From: Penelope pileata | Lineage: Eukaryota; Chordata; Aves; Galliformes; Cracidae | Direction of reading: 5' to 3' | Length of the DNA stretch: 64,000 bases | Assembly: GCA_013396635.1 (NCBI GenBank) | Contig: WBMW01000802.1 | Span: 2,401,056 to 2,465,055, forward strand | In this document: positions 11,401 to 22,648 of the stretch, in pieces | Position numbering within the stretch: the stretch's first letter is position 1 | How the letters are laid out: every line of letters starts with the position of its first letter | The notes under the pieces: generated by a model | Seen by the model: the letters and a program-made list of their open reading frames with translations, nothing else | The model's database searches: none | What the model was told of the DNA's origin: nothing | Made by a program: the position numbers and the translations under genes

Positions 11401-14400
11401 CAAAACTGGTCAAGAGCTGGTACACCAAGTCCTGTGCATCCTTAACACAGAGCATGAGCCACAGCGTTTGGGACTACCCACCTGCACAGGAAGCCCTGGA
11501 GCAGCTCCTGCTCTGCATTCAACAGCTTAACAGGTTGTAGCTGCAGGAGCTTCTTAGCGGAGCAGCCATCAGCTCCAGGGGTCCTCTGCTGCTTGACATG
11601 CACAAGCTCTCCTCTAGGTTTCAGGAACATCATTTCACTGGAATAAACTCCTCCACCTTCCAGAAAATCTCTTGGAATGGTCTTGTTTCCAACACCTTTT
11701 CTCTTACCCTGCTCTGGTCTGGATAGTTGGAGAAATGCCATCCACACAAGTTAGAGCCAACTGGACCGACTATCCGCGGAAAACACCATTTTCCGTGGCT
11801 ATATGTGTATGATAAGTATAATTATGTGTATCAGGTGTGGTATAATTTAGCATGAGTGAAAATGTTTGCTCTGTATACTGGACATATCCAATTACAGCAT
11901 CCGTTCTTTCAAACTGGACCTATCCAGCTCACAATTTAACTATACCAGCATGAGTACACAACACTTCTGACAGGATGAGCAGTTACCACAAATACACATC
12001 GATAAAAAAAAAAAAAAAAGAAGAATCTGGCTCTAGGTGAAAGAGGATATACAGAACTCCTCAAGAGCTGTGCCTGGGTATGCATTGTTGTAGCTTTAAT
12101 GTCTAAGTAACGTCCTGTTTGTCATTTACAGGTTGTGATGGATGGAGGAAGGCTAATGAATTCAAACATTAATCATGTTTCTGAATCCTAACTTGGTTTG
12201 GTTCTTATTTCATCTGTTTGATTCCAGATGCTTTATTCTAGAGCTAGAATCTTCTTTGGAAGCCTTGCAGTTTTAAGGATTGTTCTTGCCTTAACATGCT
12301 TACCCAATCACGGATTCTCAGTCATTCACTGACTGGTCTGACAGGTCCTGGGACAAAAGCCATCTCCTGTCATCCCAGCCTGGATGCCCAGAGATGTCAA
12401 ACTAAGACCTGGAAAGTCCTGGAGCATAGATGGGTGTCGGCTGAGTCCTGGAGGAAAGCGTTATATATCTCCATACTGTTCTTCGCTCTTTTCTGAGTGT
12501 CTTCCCTCTTGTGGCTCCCAAGCTAGATGGACATCTAGTCTGACCCAGTGTGGCTTCTCCTAGGTTGTTGTGGAATGCGAGCAGAAATAACATGCACTCC
12601 TCTGCACTTACCTGTAGGCAGATACTAAATAGTAGCATTTCCTGACAATAATGAAATGGGATAGAGTAACAACTCTTTCCAGTTCTAATTTTTTAATTCT
12701 CTTTTAAATCCTTCACGATTCACAGTTGCACCAAAAGGTTGCTTGGGAAGACAGTGCAGAACCACTATTCCCCCACTCTCAATTGCAAGAAACCAGAGTG
12801 CCTCAGCAGAAGCACAAACTTGGAGGGAAAACTCAGTTCCATCAAGTGTTATCATTCATAAAGATGTGGACAAGATTTCACATTTATTTCTGGATTACTC
12901 TGATAGCTCTTTTATCTGGACTAAACATTTATCAGTATGCTTTCAAACACATTTATTATTTTCCCATAAATGGCAATAGTTTATGAATTCAAGGGCAAGT
13001 ACACAGCAGTCCCTCCTTACCCAGCCTTCATCCTCTGCCTCACGACGGCTGAATCATTAAAGAAATTAGTCAGGACGTTTTGCTTCTTGAGATCCGAGTA
13101 GCATCATGATCATTTTTACTAGCATGTGATCATGTGATTATAGACATCATGAGAAGTCTTTAACTCCACACTAGACACAGTATTTCACGTATAGATTTAA
13201 GTAGAGTTTTCAATCCATGACTTTTCATTTCAGGGTTTGTTTGTTTGTTTTATTAAAAGTAGAAATCGGACAAATTCTACTCTTTACTTAAGCAGTAACT
13301 GAAGAAAAAAATAACATTTTTCATTACATCTGCTCAAAGCTACAACTACTCAATTTAAAAATAAAGTAGTGTCAAAAAAAAAAGAAAAAAGACTTCAAAC
13401 ATAATGTATTTAGTCTTTCCTTTTGCAATTGCTCTAGGCTCAGACATGCACAACATTCAGACTAATTTGAATATAATTGAAACCTTTTTTTAGTATGTGT
13501 GTTATGAAATTTTGAGTCTCTGGAGGTGAGCAGACACCACGTGTCGCTACTTTACAATTTTGCTTCAGAGATTTGACTTACTGAGAAGTAAGCTTAATGC
13601 AAATAAAACGTCTTTCACCTCCTGGCACTTGGCAGGCATACAGAAACATAACAGGAGAGCAGAGCACCTAGAGACACTTGCTTCTCAGATCTGTGTTCAG
13701 AAAGAATAAAAAACATTTAAATTCAAGACAAACCATTTGTGACAACCCCTAAACAGTGCCTCATTTCAGAAAGTGCAAGCCTGGGAATGCAAGTGAAACT
13801 GTATGTAACTGTCAATTAAAATAATCTAATATAGATTTTCCTCATTTTTGGTGGTCGTTCCCCCCACTTTTTTTTTTTTTTTCCTGGAAAGCCAGTCTTT
13901 TTCCATTTACCTATATATTTTACAGTTCAGGACAACTGAATTTCTAGCCAACATATATTATACACCTCATGGGATGAAAAGTGATGGAGAAGGCAGTATC
14001 ATTCTGGATTACCTCTCAGCCATTCATATCCACAACTGACATAAGCTAATATAACTTCACAACAAAATGAACTCTCAAACCATTTCTCAGTGAAGAGTGA
14101 CTTCATATTAGAAATAAGGTATATATCGCTCCCCACTGTGGAAATCTAAAATACTGTGTCTTAGATAGTTGTATTCAGAAATGAAAACCAGTGAGTTCCT
14201 GTCCGTTTAGTCAGATCAGAAGAAAATAGAGTGATGGCAGCTTATCCAAGGTAAGTAGAAACACATGGAAAATCCTGCTTGCCCAAGCACTATGTACACT
14301 ACACATTGGCTGGCTGCACCTTTGGATTTACGGGACATAAATTAGACCAGAATTTGGTCTTCATATTATTCAACATGCAGTTCTGGGAAACGATCCAAAA

Positions 14401-15045
14401 GAATTCAGTTCAGTAATCATGAAGGCTCAGCCATTTTGTAAGATGTAGGTTGCAGGCTGCAAAAAATATGTATCGTTAGGCAGAAAAATTGCAGTATTAT
14501 TTCTTGTTGATTTTGGAGCTATGCTGAAAGCTGTAGAAAATACTCAGCTATAATACTGTGTATATTCACTGAATATGGAATATACCCCTGGGATATCAGC
14601 TCTTGATCTTGAAAGGATATGTTCCATAGGTACTAAGCTACAGTCAGCTATGTGTGGGTACCAAGCGTGTTCCAAGGCCTTCCATTTTACTGCTGCTACT
14701 TAGCCATTTTGCCAACTGAATGTCTATATGGTTATTTTAAAATATATAAACCTGAAGAGTGTATTAAACACTGTTTAGCAACACTGAGGTATTAATCTAT
14801 GGTTAAAACAATTGAGGAAGTTGCACCACAGCAATCCAAGCTCTGCTTGCCTTGAATATGCAGAGTCCTACTACAGTCAAGGAAAGTTTGTCCACAGTAT
14901 TGGATCGCAGCAGTGGAGAAATCAGTATGTGCCTTTTGAGCAAACCATGGATTTGCCATGAACAGATCTATTTCTGAGAGTTATTCTAGGGCACACTGTG
15001 CCTGCTTCGCTGACCTGAAATCTCAGCTGTAACTCCTTCTTCCAG
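5431..15045. other. Long intron stretch, no gene seen
   Basis: Upstream intron up to the first visible exon. Low-complexity features are a degenerate CTATAC/ACTTATA repeat at about 7425-7500, A17 at 10836-10852, A16 at 12004-12019, a GTTT run near 13240 and a T-rich run near 13868. The longest frames (112 codons at 6954-7292, 101 codons on the minus strand at 11442-11747) have no recognisable domain and no exon context. The stretch 10130-10320 is AT-rich with TAATTA-like motifs and is mentioned in the findings. No RNA gene was recognised. Confidence 0.55.
7425..7500. repeat. Degenerate CTATAC/CTTATA tandem repeat
   Basis: About 75 bp of repeated, imperfect CCTATAC, CTTATA and TATACTAT words. 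It is a decayed microsatellite with no coding or structural role visible. Confidence 0.6.
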
Positions 15046-15219
15046 GTATTCCTTTCAAGATGAAGAAGACATGTTCATGGTGGTTGATCTCTTACTTGGA
15101 GGAGACCTGCGGTACCATTTGCAGCAGAATGTCCACTTTAATGAAGGGACTGTTAAACTGTACATCTGTGAGCTGGCACTTTCCCTGGATTATTTGCAGA
15201 GATACCACATCATTCACAG
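15046..15219 (+). CDS. STK32B: STK32B kinase exon: hinge to start of catalytic loop
   Basis: This internal coding exon of 174 bp opens after CTTCTTCCAG and closes at CACAG|GTGAGA. It begins with the last base of a codon (probably Trp) and ends two bases into an Arg codon, so both flanking introns are phase 2. It encodes 57 full residues, from YSFQDEEDMFMVVD to YLQRYHIIH, roughly residues 88-144 of the human protein as I recall it (about 414 aa). The segment covers strands beta4-beta5, the hinge and helices D and E (kinase subdomains IV to VIa), and MVVDLLLGGDLRYHL is the ATP-pocket hinge with its following helix. Compared with remembered human STK32B it is nearly identical (for example NEG for TEG and ALSLDYL for ALALEYL). 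STK32 kinases are AGC-group Ser/Thr kinases of poorly known substrate. Strong selection and exact splice sites make the call secure. Confidence 0.96.
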
Positions 15220-16840
15220 GTGAGAGGGATTCACATTTGAGGGATGGGCTGTTTTGTTTTTACAGACCAAACGGATTTTATCACATATCAGATTATATTC
15301 CTGTTTATTCAGAAACTGTACTCCTTTGAAAAGTTTTCAAAAAGAAAGTTTTTGTTTTTTAAACTTTGGAAAGTTTTTCAAGGTTTTTTAAGTGTTTGCC
15401 TTCTGCCCTCAGCCATTCAGTAACTTCCTTTCCATACGCATCTTCATCATACTAACATTTACTTTATTTTTTTAATTTCATATGATAATGTATGATTTTT
15501 AAACACTAAATACAACACTAACATCCCCCTGGCTGCTTTTAATTTGATTTTAATTCTCCAGCTCCTCAACACTTCTGAACACACAAAAGTTGTAATTCAG
15601 GGCAACAACTTCACACAACAACATCAGGGAAAGGTCAGAAACCAAAGGCTGGAATGAAAAATAACTTGTTCGCTTCTAGAGTCTGCATGAAGGTCACAAG
15701 GAGGAGGAAATATGGGGAAATAAGAGAAATAGTAGAAATAAATTGGAACAGGAATAGACGGTGTATTATTCTTGCACTTCTTAGATTACAACAATCTATT
15801 ATTTTTACTGCCTAACTGCTGGCAATCATAGTATTTATGTCAAAAAATGTGTCATGCATCAATGCCTGTTTGTTTTCCTTGAACAACTGAGTATTTAAGT
15901 GAAATAGTGGGGTAAATTGTTTTCTATGTTAGAACAGCATCTGTGAAATTATAAAATCCTCTATTGATCCTCTATTTTGCTCTATTTAATTTAATTCAGG
16001 ATGTTTCTCCCTGATTTACACTGAATGGAAAACTAATTAGTTTTGTTAATTGCCAAAGCTGATGTGAGTTTCAGGGAGCAAGGTGAACTAAAACGTGCCA
16101 TAGATCTTTCAGTGACCAGTATAAAAAATTTCTTCTAATGCATTAAAATTGATAGTCTTCATCCCATCTGCCTACCAGAGCTGCCTCATGATTTTGTAAT
16201 AAAGAGCTAATAAAAAGTGTGAGCTGACTTTCTGAGGAGGGAGCATCAGAACAAAATTTCTCTAATCTGAGGTACAATGGTAGACATATCCTGTATTATT
16301 GTAACCATTCAAAACAAAAATCAAGCAAACATTGCAACAATTGTCTTGCTTGCAATTAAAATGCCTAGAAATGTTGCAAGCATTTTCTAAAATTTTGTAT
16401 CTTCAGCACACTGTTTCAGTGCATTTCCATGTATTCTTCATACATTTTTCTTTATCAGCGAATAATTTAAAAGTTGGGCTCAGAATTTCAACTGACCTTT
16501 GTTTCTATGACTTGAAGGATGTTCTTGGAGAAAAATGTTGATGCGCATTTTTCTCACTCCCATTTTTTATAAGACGTTTTATGCAAATATGCTGTCAAAA
16601 CATTCATTAGAGAATCTAGCTTGTAATCAAGATTTATATATTATTACAAGCCTATGACTTAAAAGTGTTCCACAGGAAAGTCTTCGAAAGGTGGTGGATA
16701 TCTTGAGAGAATGAAGGGCTGAGTTTGAGTCAATGTGTCTTTCTGTAGTTTTTTTCTGACAGTGTATGCATTGCCATGGTGCAACTGTGGAATTGGGCAA
16801 GACCGCTATGTTCTTTTCTGCATTACCTTATTATGGCTGG
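15220..16840. other. Start of the 28.9-kb intron, no gene seen
   Basis: The 5' part of the large intron follows the GTGAGA donor at 15220. The sequence is AT-rich and apparently unique. A block at about 16015-16250 has several TAATTA/TTAATT words and could be conserved noncoding DNA, but nothing is proven. Confidence 0.55.
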
Positions 16841-17339
16841 TGTAAGGGAAAACTAGGTCACAGCCTGAATCAGTGACTGAGCACCTGGTGAAGGGTGGTG
16901 GCTGGCCTAGGGAGCACAAGCAAATTGATTGCACCTGTGCCCCCCCCATGTGACCAGAAGGACCCGGGGTGGGGCTGCCCTGGGCTCATTTAAGAGCAGC
17001 CACTGAGGGGAAAGGATCTCTCTTGTGGAATCTGGCTGCTCCCTGGAGGAAGTGTCATTGTCTTGGTTGGGGATTGCTGTTGTGTGAGTCCAAAATTTTT
17101 TGTTGCTTCTGTTTATGGCTGTTAAACTATCAAATACTTTACCTGGGATTGCTAAAAATCTATTTGAAGTAATCTTGCTCCTCTGGTTGCGTGATAGCTG
17201 GTAAACAGTTCTACTGAATTTTCTGTTCTGTGCTGGTCATAGCACAGAGTAACACCAGTGACTTCAAAACTAGTTGTTGATTTCACCCCAGCAGGTGGGA
17301 GGGGGTGGGGATCCCAGCTGGAGCTGATTGTGAGCTCCA
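16841..17339 (+). mobile_element. Old retroviral-type LTR (LTR A), probable
   Basis: GC-rich island in AT-rich intron. Its first 150 bp (about 16851-16990) align by eye with the start of LTR B at 36185. Shared landmarks are CTAGGTCA/TTAGGTCAGGGCCTGA, GAGCACCTGGTGAAGGG, AGCACAAGCAAA, CACCTGTG and TGTGACCAGAAGG, then a GC-rich stretch leading to CATTTAAGAGC. I place the start at TGTAAGGG. The end at GAGCTCCA is a guess, because the next bases (TTTGGTGGC) resemble a primer-binding site. No clear polyadenylation signal or target-site duplication was found, and 3' of the shared block the two copies do not align. It is an old or divergent member. Confidence 0.6.
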
Positions 17340-17830
17340 TTTGGTGGCAAGTTCCAGAGCTAAGTTTTTGCTTTCACTCTATACTGGCAGTTTTCAGAAA
17401 ATCAGATGTATTAAAATACCTGGTTCTTGGCCTGTGGTGGGTCTATCTGGCTGGTGTGTTCGGACTGTTGTTTAGGGTGTGGAGGTTCTGGTTCTCCCAT
17501 GCCGCTGTGCTATTGGAGAGAAACTGCCAGACCTGAGACCTGAATGTGGCTCTCCCACTTCATTGCTTGCTGCCCAAACCACCTAGCTGTGCCACAAGGA
17601 GCCTTTTGGTCCCCACATTCCTGGCAATACCCCAGATGATCTACATGTCAGTGAAGGAATTACTTCCTCAGGAACATCCTGTCACATCGTGCTGTTTCTC
17701 TGGCCTCAGCCAAAGCCTGGAGGGGTGGGCTGGTGGGGCAGTCCTTCAGCTGCCGCAAATATCTCCAGCAGGACTGGCCTCACTGGTTTAAGTTGGCAAA
17801 GGAGCTGAGCCAGCAATATTGCAGTGTGGA
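17340..17830 (+). other. GC-richer stretch after LTR A, possible retroviral leader remnant
   Basis: Directly downstream of LTR A the sequence stays GC-richer than the intron until about 17830. It begins with TTTGGTGGCAAG, which has the shape of a tRNA primer-binding site placed two bases after an LTR. Small frames of 92 and 81 codons (17258-17536, 17546-17791) show no retroviral motif. It may be 5' internal sequence of a decayed element, or unrelated unique DNA. Confidence 0.3.
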
Positions 17831-20800
17831 AACGTTGCTGTTTCTTTACTGCTGCAAACACCTAGCCTCAGTCAGAGATTAAACCAGTGAGCTGGCTGGT
17901 ATTTATGCTTAGTGGAAGCAGACCTCAGCACTATCATTATGACAAAGTCCTTCTAGTCAGCATTCACATGTTAACCTACAGAACTGTATTGGATCTTTCA
18001 TTTTTAAATGAGCATATTGGTAGCATAGAAAAAAATGTTTGAGTCACAGAGTCATTGAGAGAGCCCCCTGCTAAATTTTGTCTGTGCTACACAGAGTAGT
18101 TGAATGATTCATCAAATGAATCCATCGTAGGTGGATTTTCAGATCACAGTGTTACAAAAGAGCTGAATATATGATGTGTGAGTCAGGAACTTCTCAATAT
18201 TTACAGATGTGTGTAAAACGTGCCGGTTTTCATTACTACTACGTCTGGCAATGTGACAGAGGGTTTCGTAGAGATTAGGCAGCAGCACCAGGAGTTTACT
18301 TGGAAAGGAGGTGGAATTGAGAGGTGCAGGAGTTATAAGACGTGTGAATGGATGTATGAGTCTCTAATTGGTGCTATGCCAATTCCCATCAGAGGTAACA
18401 TGCGGTGTCTCTGTATTTTGTGTATTTTGAATGTGGCAACCATTCCTATAATAGAAATATTGTTTTTGCAGAGACATCTTTTAAATGTAAATATTGCAAA
18501 AACTACAACTATTTTACTTGTGAAAATTACCATTTTATTAATTGCATATCTGTATATAAATCCATATTTGTCATGCAACATTCTGCAAACATGGTTTTAT
18601 TAGTTATGCCACAATAGCGACTGCTTCACTGTGTGTCTCTCACTTGCAGCTCTATTGTAAATATTTGCGTTTACGTAGATGTTCAGCCTGAATTATAAGC
18701 ACTTAAAGAGAAAGAATGCTGTAAGTTTCAAGCTATGACCTGAAGACTATGCTGGGCAATTTTTTCACCTTAAACAACAGCCGACTTAATTTTGAGATAC
18801 CTCTGTCAGTCACCGGTAACAGCTAAATCATACATATTCCCCTATAGCTCTACTATAATAATATTCTTTCCACATTTTAAAACTAAAAACCAATTCTTTA
18901 AAATCTGGATGGACAGTGCTTCTTGTGGACCCTTAGAGCCAGTATGCACAGGAAGGCTTCTGACAATTCACATGGTCTCATTTGCTCTCAAATGTTGTAT
19001 CAAATCTGACATTCTTCATTAGCTGACATCAAGTTTCAAGACTGTATGACTAAACACATTCTTTCCAGCGCTGCATGTATAATACTAGTGAATAAAATAT
19101 TGGACAAAAGTTTTCCTGTCAAAGGCTGAATAAACTTTTTTCAAACATGAGTAACTCAAACTTCTCCTTTCACAAATGCTTCTGTTCATATATTTCAATA
19201 AAACCACCTGCTTCCTCACTGAAGTAAGCTGCACATTCTCTTTCAGCTCTTTCTTCCAGCAGTAGCTGTGCAGTTGTCTCTCCCAGGATGCTCTTACAGC
19301 CAGAGCCTTGGCTAGGAGCAGCACAGTGGCTGCTGCCCAAGTAAGACACTCATACTGATAACACCATGTTTTCTCTTTTCAATGGGGCAAGTGTGAACTG
19401 CATTGCCCTTACAACTTTCCATCATTGTTTGGCTCCCTTAGTTTTATTTGGTCAGAAAGGAGGCTGGATGTGACAGATGTCTGGAAAGGAAATTGCAGTA
19501 ACCTTCCAGCACAATTTTAGGATACTGGGTTTTGTTTGATCTGCATGGCTGGATTTTTTTTCTTCTGTTTTATTTTAATGTAAAATCATTTGTGTGCACA
19601 TATGTCAATATACAACTAAAACTCTGGTTGAAGCACAGTAGGACCAGAATTGGTTCAGGTGGTGGTCTGTGCTGTGTGATTCTTGTGATCACTGCTCTTC
19701 CATCCCCACAAGTTCTGCTTCCTGATGGAGAGTACAACCAGGAGCCAGTCAAGCCCTGAAAAGCAGCTCAGGGTGGGTAGAAATTAATGGGAAAAAGTGA
19801 CAAATTGAGGATTATGTGTCATTCTGCCAGGTCTTCCACTGAAGAGTAAGGGTGTCTTCGTGCTAACAGGTAGACAAGATGTGCTCTTTGTGCAGCACTG
19901 CCAGGTTGTGTTGTGGCATAGGAGATTCTGTGTTCATCGCCACTGAGTTCTTCAAGGTGTCCAGCAGTCTGGTAAAATATGATAATAGATCCAAACAATG
20001 AAAGCTTCTCTGTGTGAAGTGTAGTCTTTCACTCATGAGACTAACCGCAGAAAAACTCTTATTTAAAATGTTCTCTTCATAACACTGACCACTAGCATGT
20101 AAGCAGTAAATAAACTTTGGAAATTACTTGAAAACAGAGTTTTCACTTTGAGTTTTGCAGATGTCACAGGCATAACGATGCTGATCTGGAGTATACTGAC
20201 AAGAGGACAGTTTCTTACAATTTCAGCTCATTCTTGTAGTCTAGTTCTTGCTTGTAAGCATGTGCTTACCAAATAAAGGCAGTAGGTTCTGAAGTAGGCA
20301 AAATGGGGGGGGGGGGGGGAAAAAGACCAATTGTAATGTGACTGTTGTTCATAGGTACTCCCAAGGATCATGACAGGTCAAGAGGCCTTTTCACTGAATT
20401 TTCTTCATCTATTTCCTCCATGTCTCTTCCATTATTTGTATTATGTTCTTTAAACAAGTGCAGGCCCACGTTATTTCCTAGGACAAATTGCAGGAACTGT
20501 ACAATAAACTATGTAAGAGAAGCAAATTAGAAACTATCTCAAAACCAGCTTAAAAAAAATACCATACAAATACAAAGCACAGAAAATCTGCTGAGTGGTT
20601 ATGAACCAGTACGGATGATAAAGACAGTGATTTACAAATTCTGTGCACAAAAGGTATTTGAATTTTAGTTAGGTCATTGAGAAAAGAATTAGATACCACT
20701 AGATACAAATATAGAGAGAACAAGCCTTTCAACTTTAGAATGGAGTTCTTTGCCTATAAGAACAAACTACTTTTACTTATCTGGCACGAGTAAAAAGAAA

Positions 20801-21543
20801 AGTTATTGCATATATCAGATGGCATAATGCAGACAAATGAAGTTGGTTTGAAAATCTGCTGAGATTTCAATATCCAGAGACTACATTACTAATGAAGTAA
20901 AAATATCTGTATCAGGGACCACAGAGAACACATTGAGATGCGTGATGCTCCATCGGATGATCCAGTCCCGCCACTGGCACTGATACTTTTCTATAGTGGA
21001 CATACTGGGCTCTACTTTAATCGCTGAGGCAAAATAGCAGAAGGCAATGACTATGCCCTCTCTATTTTCACACCCCATAGCTAAGATATCCACCCTGCAG
21101 TCAACGGAAGATTGTTTAGTTCCCTACAGTTTAAGTGAATAAGTTTACTCTTCATCCTCTCTTTCATCTTCCTCATTACTAAGCACTTGTAACAATATTC
21201 TAACATGAAATTTTTTTGTTTAGTCTCACCTCACAAGCTTCACATCATTTAAAATGTAGTTGTCTGGTTACCGTTCATGGTGGGAAAACCTGAACTGGAG
21301 ATTGGATCTGGCCAATTATCTTGCCTTTTGTGATAAATCTTCAGTGGGAAAGATGATCAAAACTGACCTCATCCTAGTTGTTTCTTTGTGCTGTATATAG
21401 CCCAAGAGAACAAGTGTCCTTGACTAAAAAACCTAAGGTTTTGTCACTGTAGTTGGTTTTTTGCTTGTTTCTCTTCTTAAGGACAGACGCCCAAATAAAT
21501 GTAGATATGATGCAGAACTAGATCTGGAGGAAAAAATTATGTA
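17831..21543. other. Intron, no gene seen
   Basis: Intronic DNA up to the mariner relic. It holds a G15 run at 20305-20319 followed by A5, and an AT-rich block at 18215-18620 that is open in several reading frames on both strands (see findings). No exon with a defensible splice frame and no RNA gene was recognised. Confidence 0.55.
20305..20319 (+). repeat. Homopolymer G15
   Basis: Fifteen consecutive G residues followed by five A. Long poly-G is prone to slippage, sequencing error and quadruplex formation. The exact length should be treated as uncertain. Confidence 0.9.
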
Positions 21544-21554
21544 CAAGGTCTTCA

Positions 21555-21575
21555 CTGAAAGTAATGCCTCCTATT
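21555..21575 (+). repeat. Mariner left terminal inverted repeat
   Basis: Reads CTGAAAGTAATGCCTCCTATT. The reverse complement of 22628-22648 gives the same text except for two adjacent bases. It is the transposase binding end of the element. Confidence 0.9.
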
Positions 21576-22627
21576 TTCTTATGTTGTCCCATGACCTCAA
21601 AGGCAGATGTTGGTGGTATGGCAGTGGAGGCTGAATCTTCCTGCCAATATTCCATTTCATTTCATTGCCGTGCAACAGATGGTAGTAGAAAGGCAATCTG
21701 ACAAAGTGCTGTCTGACATGCAAGCATGGATGAAGCAAGGGGGTGTTGCTGAATTCCTCCACACAGAAAAAAATTGCACCCATTGACATTCACCAATGCT
21801 TGCTGAACGTTTATGGAGACCAAACAGTGGATGTGAGCACAGTGAGGTGGTGGGGAGTGCGTTTCAGCATTGGCAACAGTGACATGGAAGATAAGCCACA
21901 TTCTGGACGTTCAGGCACAGCAGTCACACCATGAAATGAAAAGCGTCTTGATCAGCTCATCTACATGCATCAGCAGATTATGGCCAGGGAACTATATACA
22001 GAGCTGAATACTGGTTTCAATGCACTGGAAATCATAGTGGCAATGTTGGAACATCACAAAGTTTGCGCCAGTTGGGTTGCACAATCAGTCATACAGAAAC
22101 AGAAAGAACACCATGTCATATGCAAGTTGTCAGGACCTTTTGAACCAATACAAGGCTGAGTGACAGTTTCCTGAATTGTATCATTACCAGTGACAAGATG
22201 TGATGTCACCACTACAAGCCAGAGTCAAAACAGCAGTCCATGGAGTGGTGACGTGAATTCCTCATTGAAGAAAGATGCAGCCCTCAACACATAAAGTGAT
22301 GTGCGCTGTCTTTTGGCATGGGAAAGGGCCAATCTTCCTGCATTTCCTGGAACCCAGACAAACCATCAACTCTGACTGCTACATTGCAATGCTGACTAAA
22401 CTAAAGGCTTGAACTTCCAGAGTCAGGCCAGAGAAGAAGACAGTCTTTCTCTTGAAACAGAATAACACCAGGCCCAATACTAGTTTGAAGACCATGGAGC
22501 ACATTGAAAGTCTTGGCTGGACTGTCCTATCACATCCACCGTATAGCCTGGATTTGGTGCCTTCTGATTTCCATCTTTTTGGGCTGATGAAAGATGGCAA
22601 ATAGGAAGAAATGAATGGCTGGAAATG

Positions 22628-22648
22628 AATAGGAGGAGTTACTTTCAG
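22628..22648 (-). repeat. Mariner right terminal inverted repeat
   Basis: Pairs with the left repeat at 21555-21575 (19 of 21). This match sets the element's outer limits at about 1.1 kb. Confidence 0.9.

Noticed and set aside
13103..13150. Cluster of TGATCA/CATGATCATG palindromic words
   Set aside because: Short palindromes in AT-rich DNA. No consistent spacing or longer dyad.
15060..15329. 89-codon + frame starting inside the first STK32B exon
   Set aside because: It is in a different frame from the kinase reading and runs across the donor site. Shadow of the exon.
18220..18603. 127-codon + frame as a gene
   Set aside because: No domain, no splice context, overlapping frames on both strands. 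Kept only as a composition oddity.
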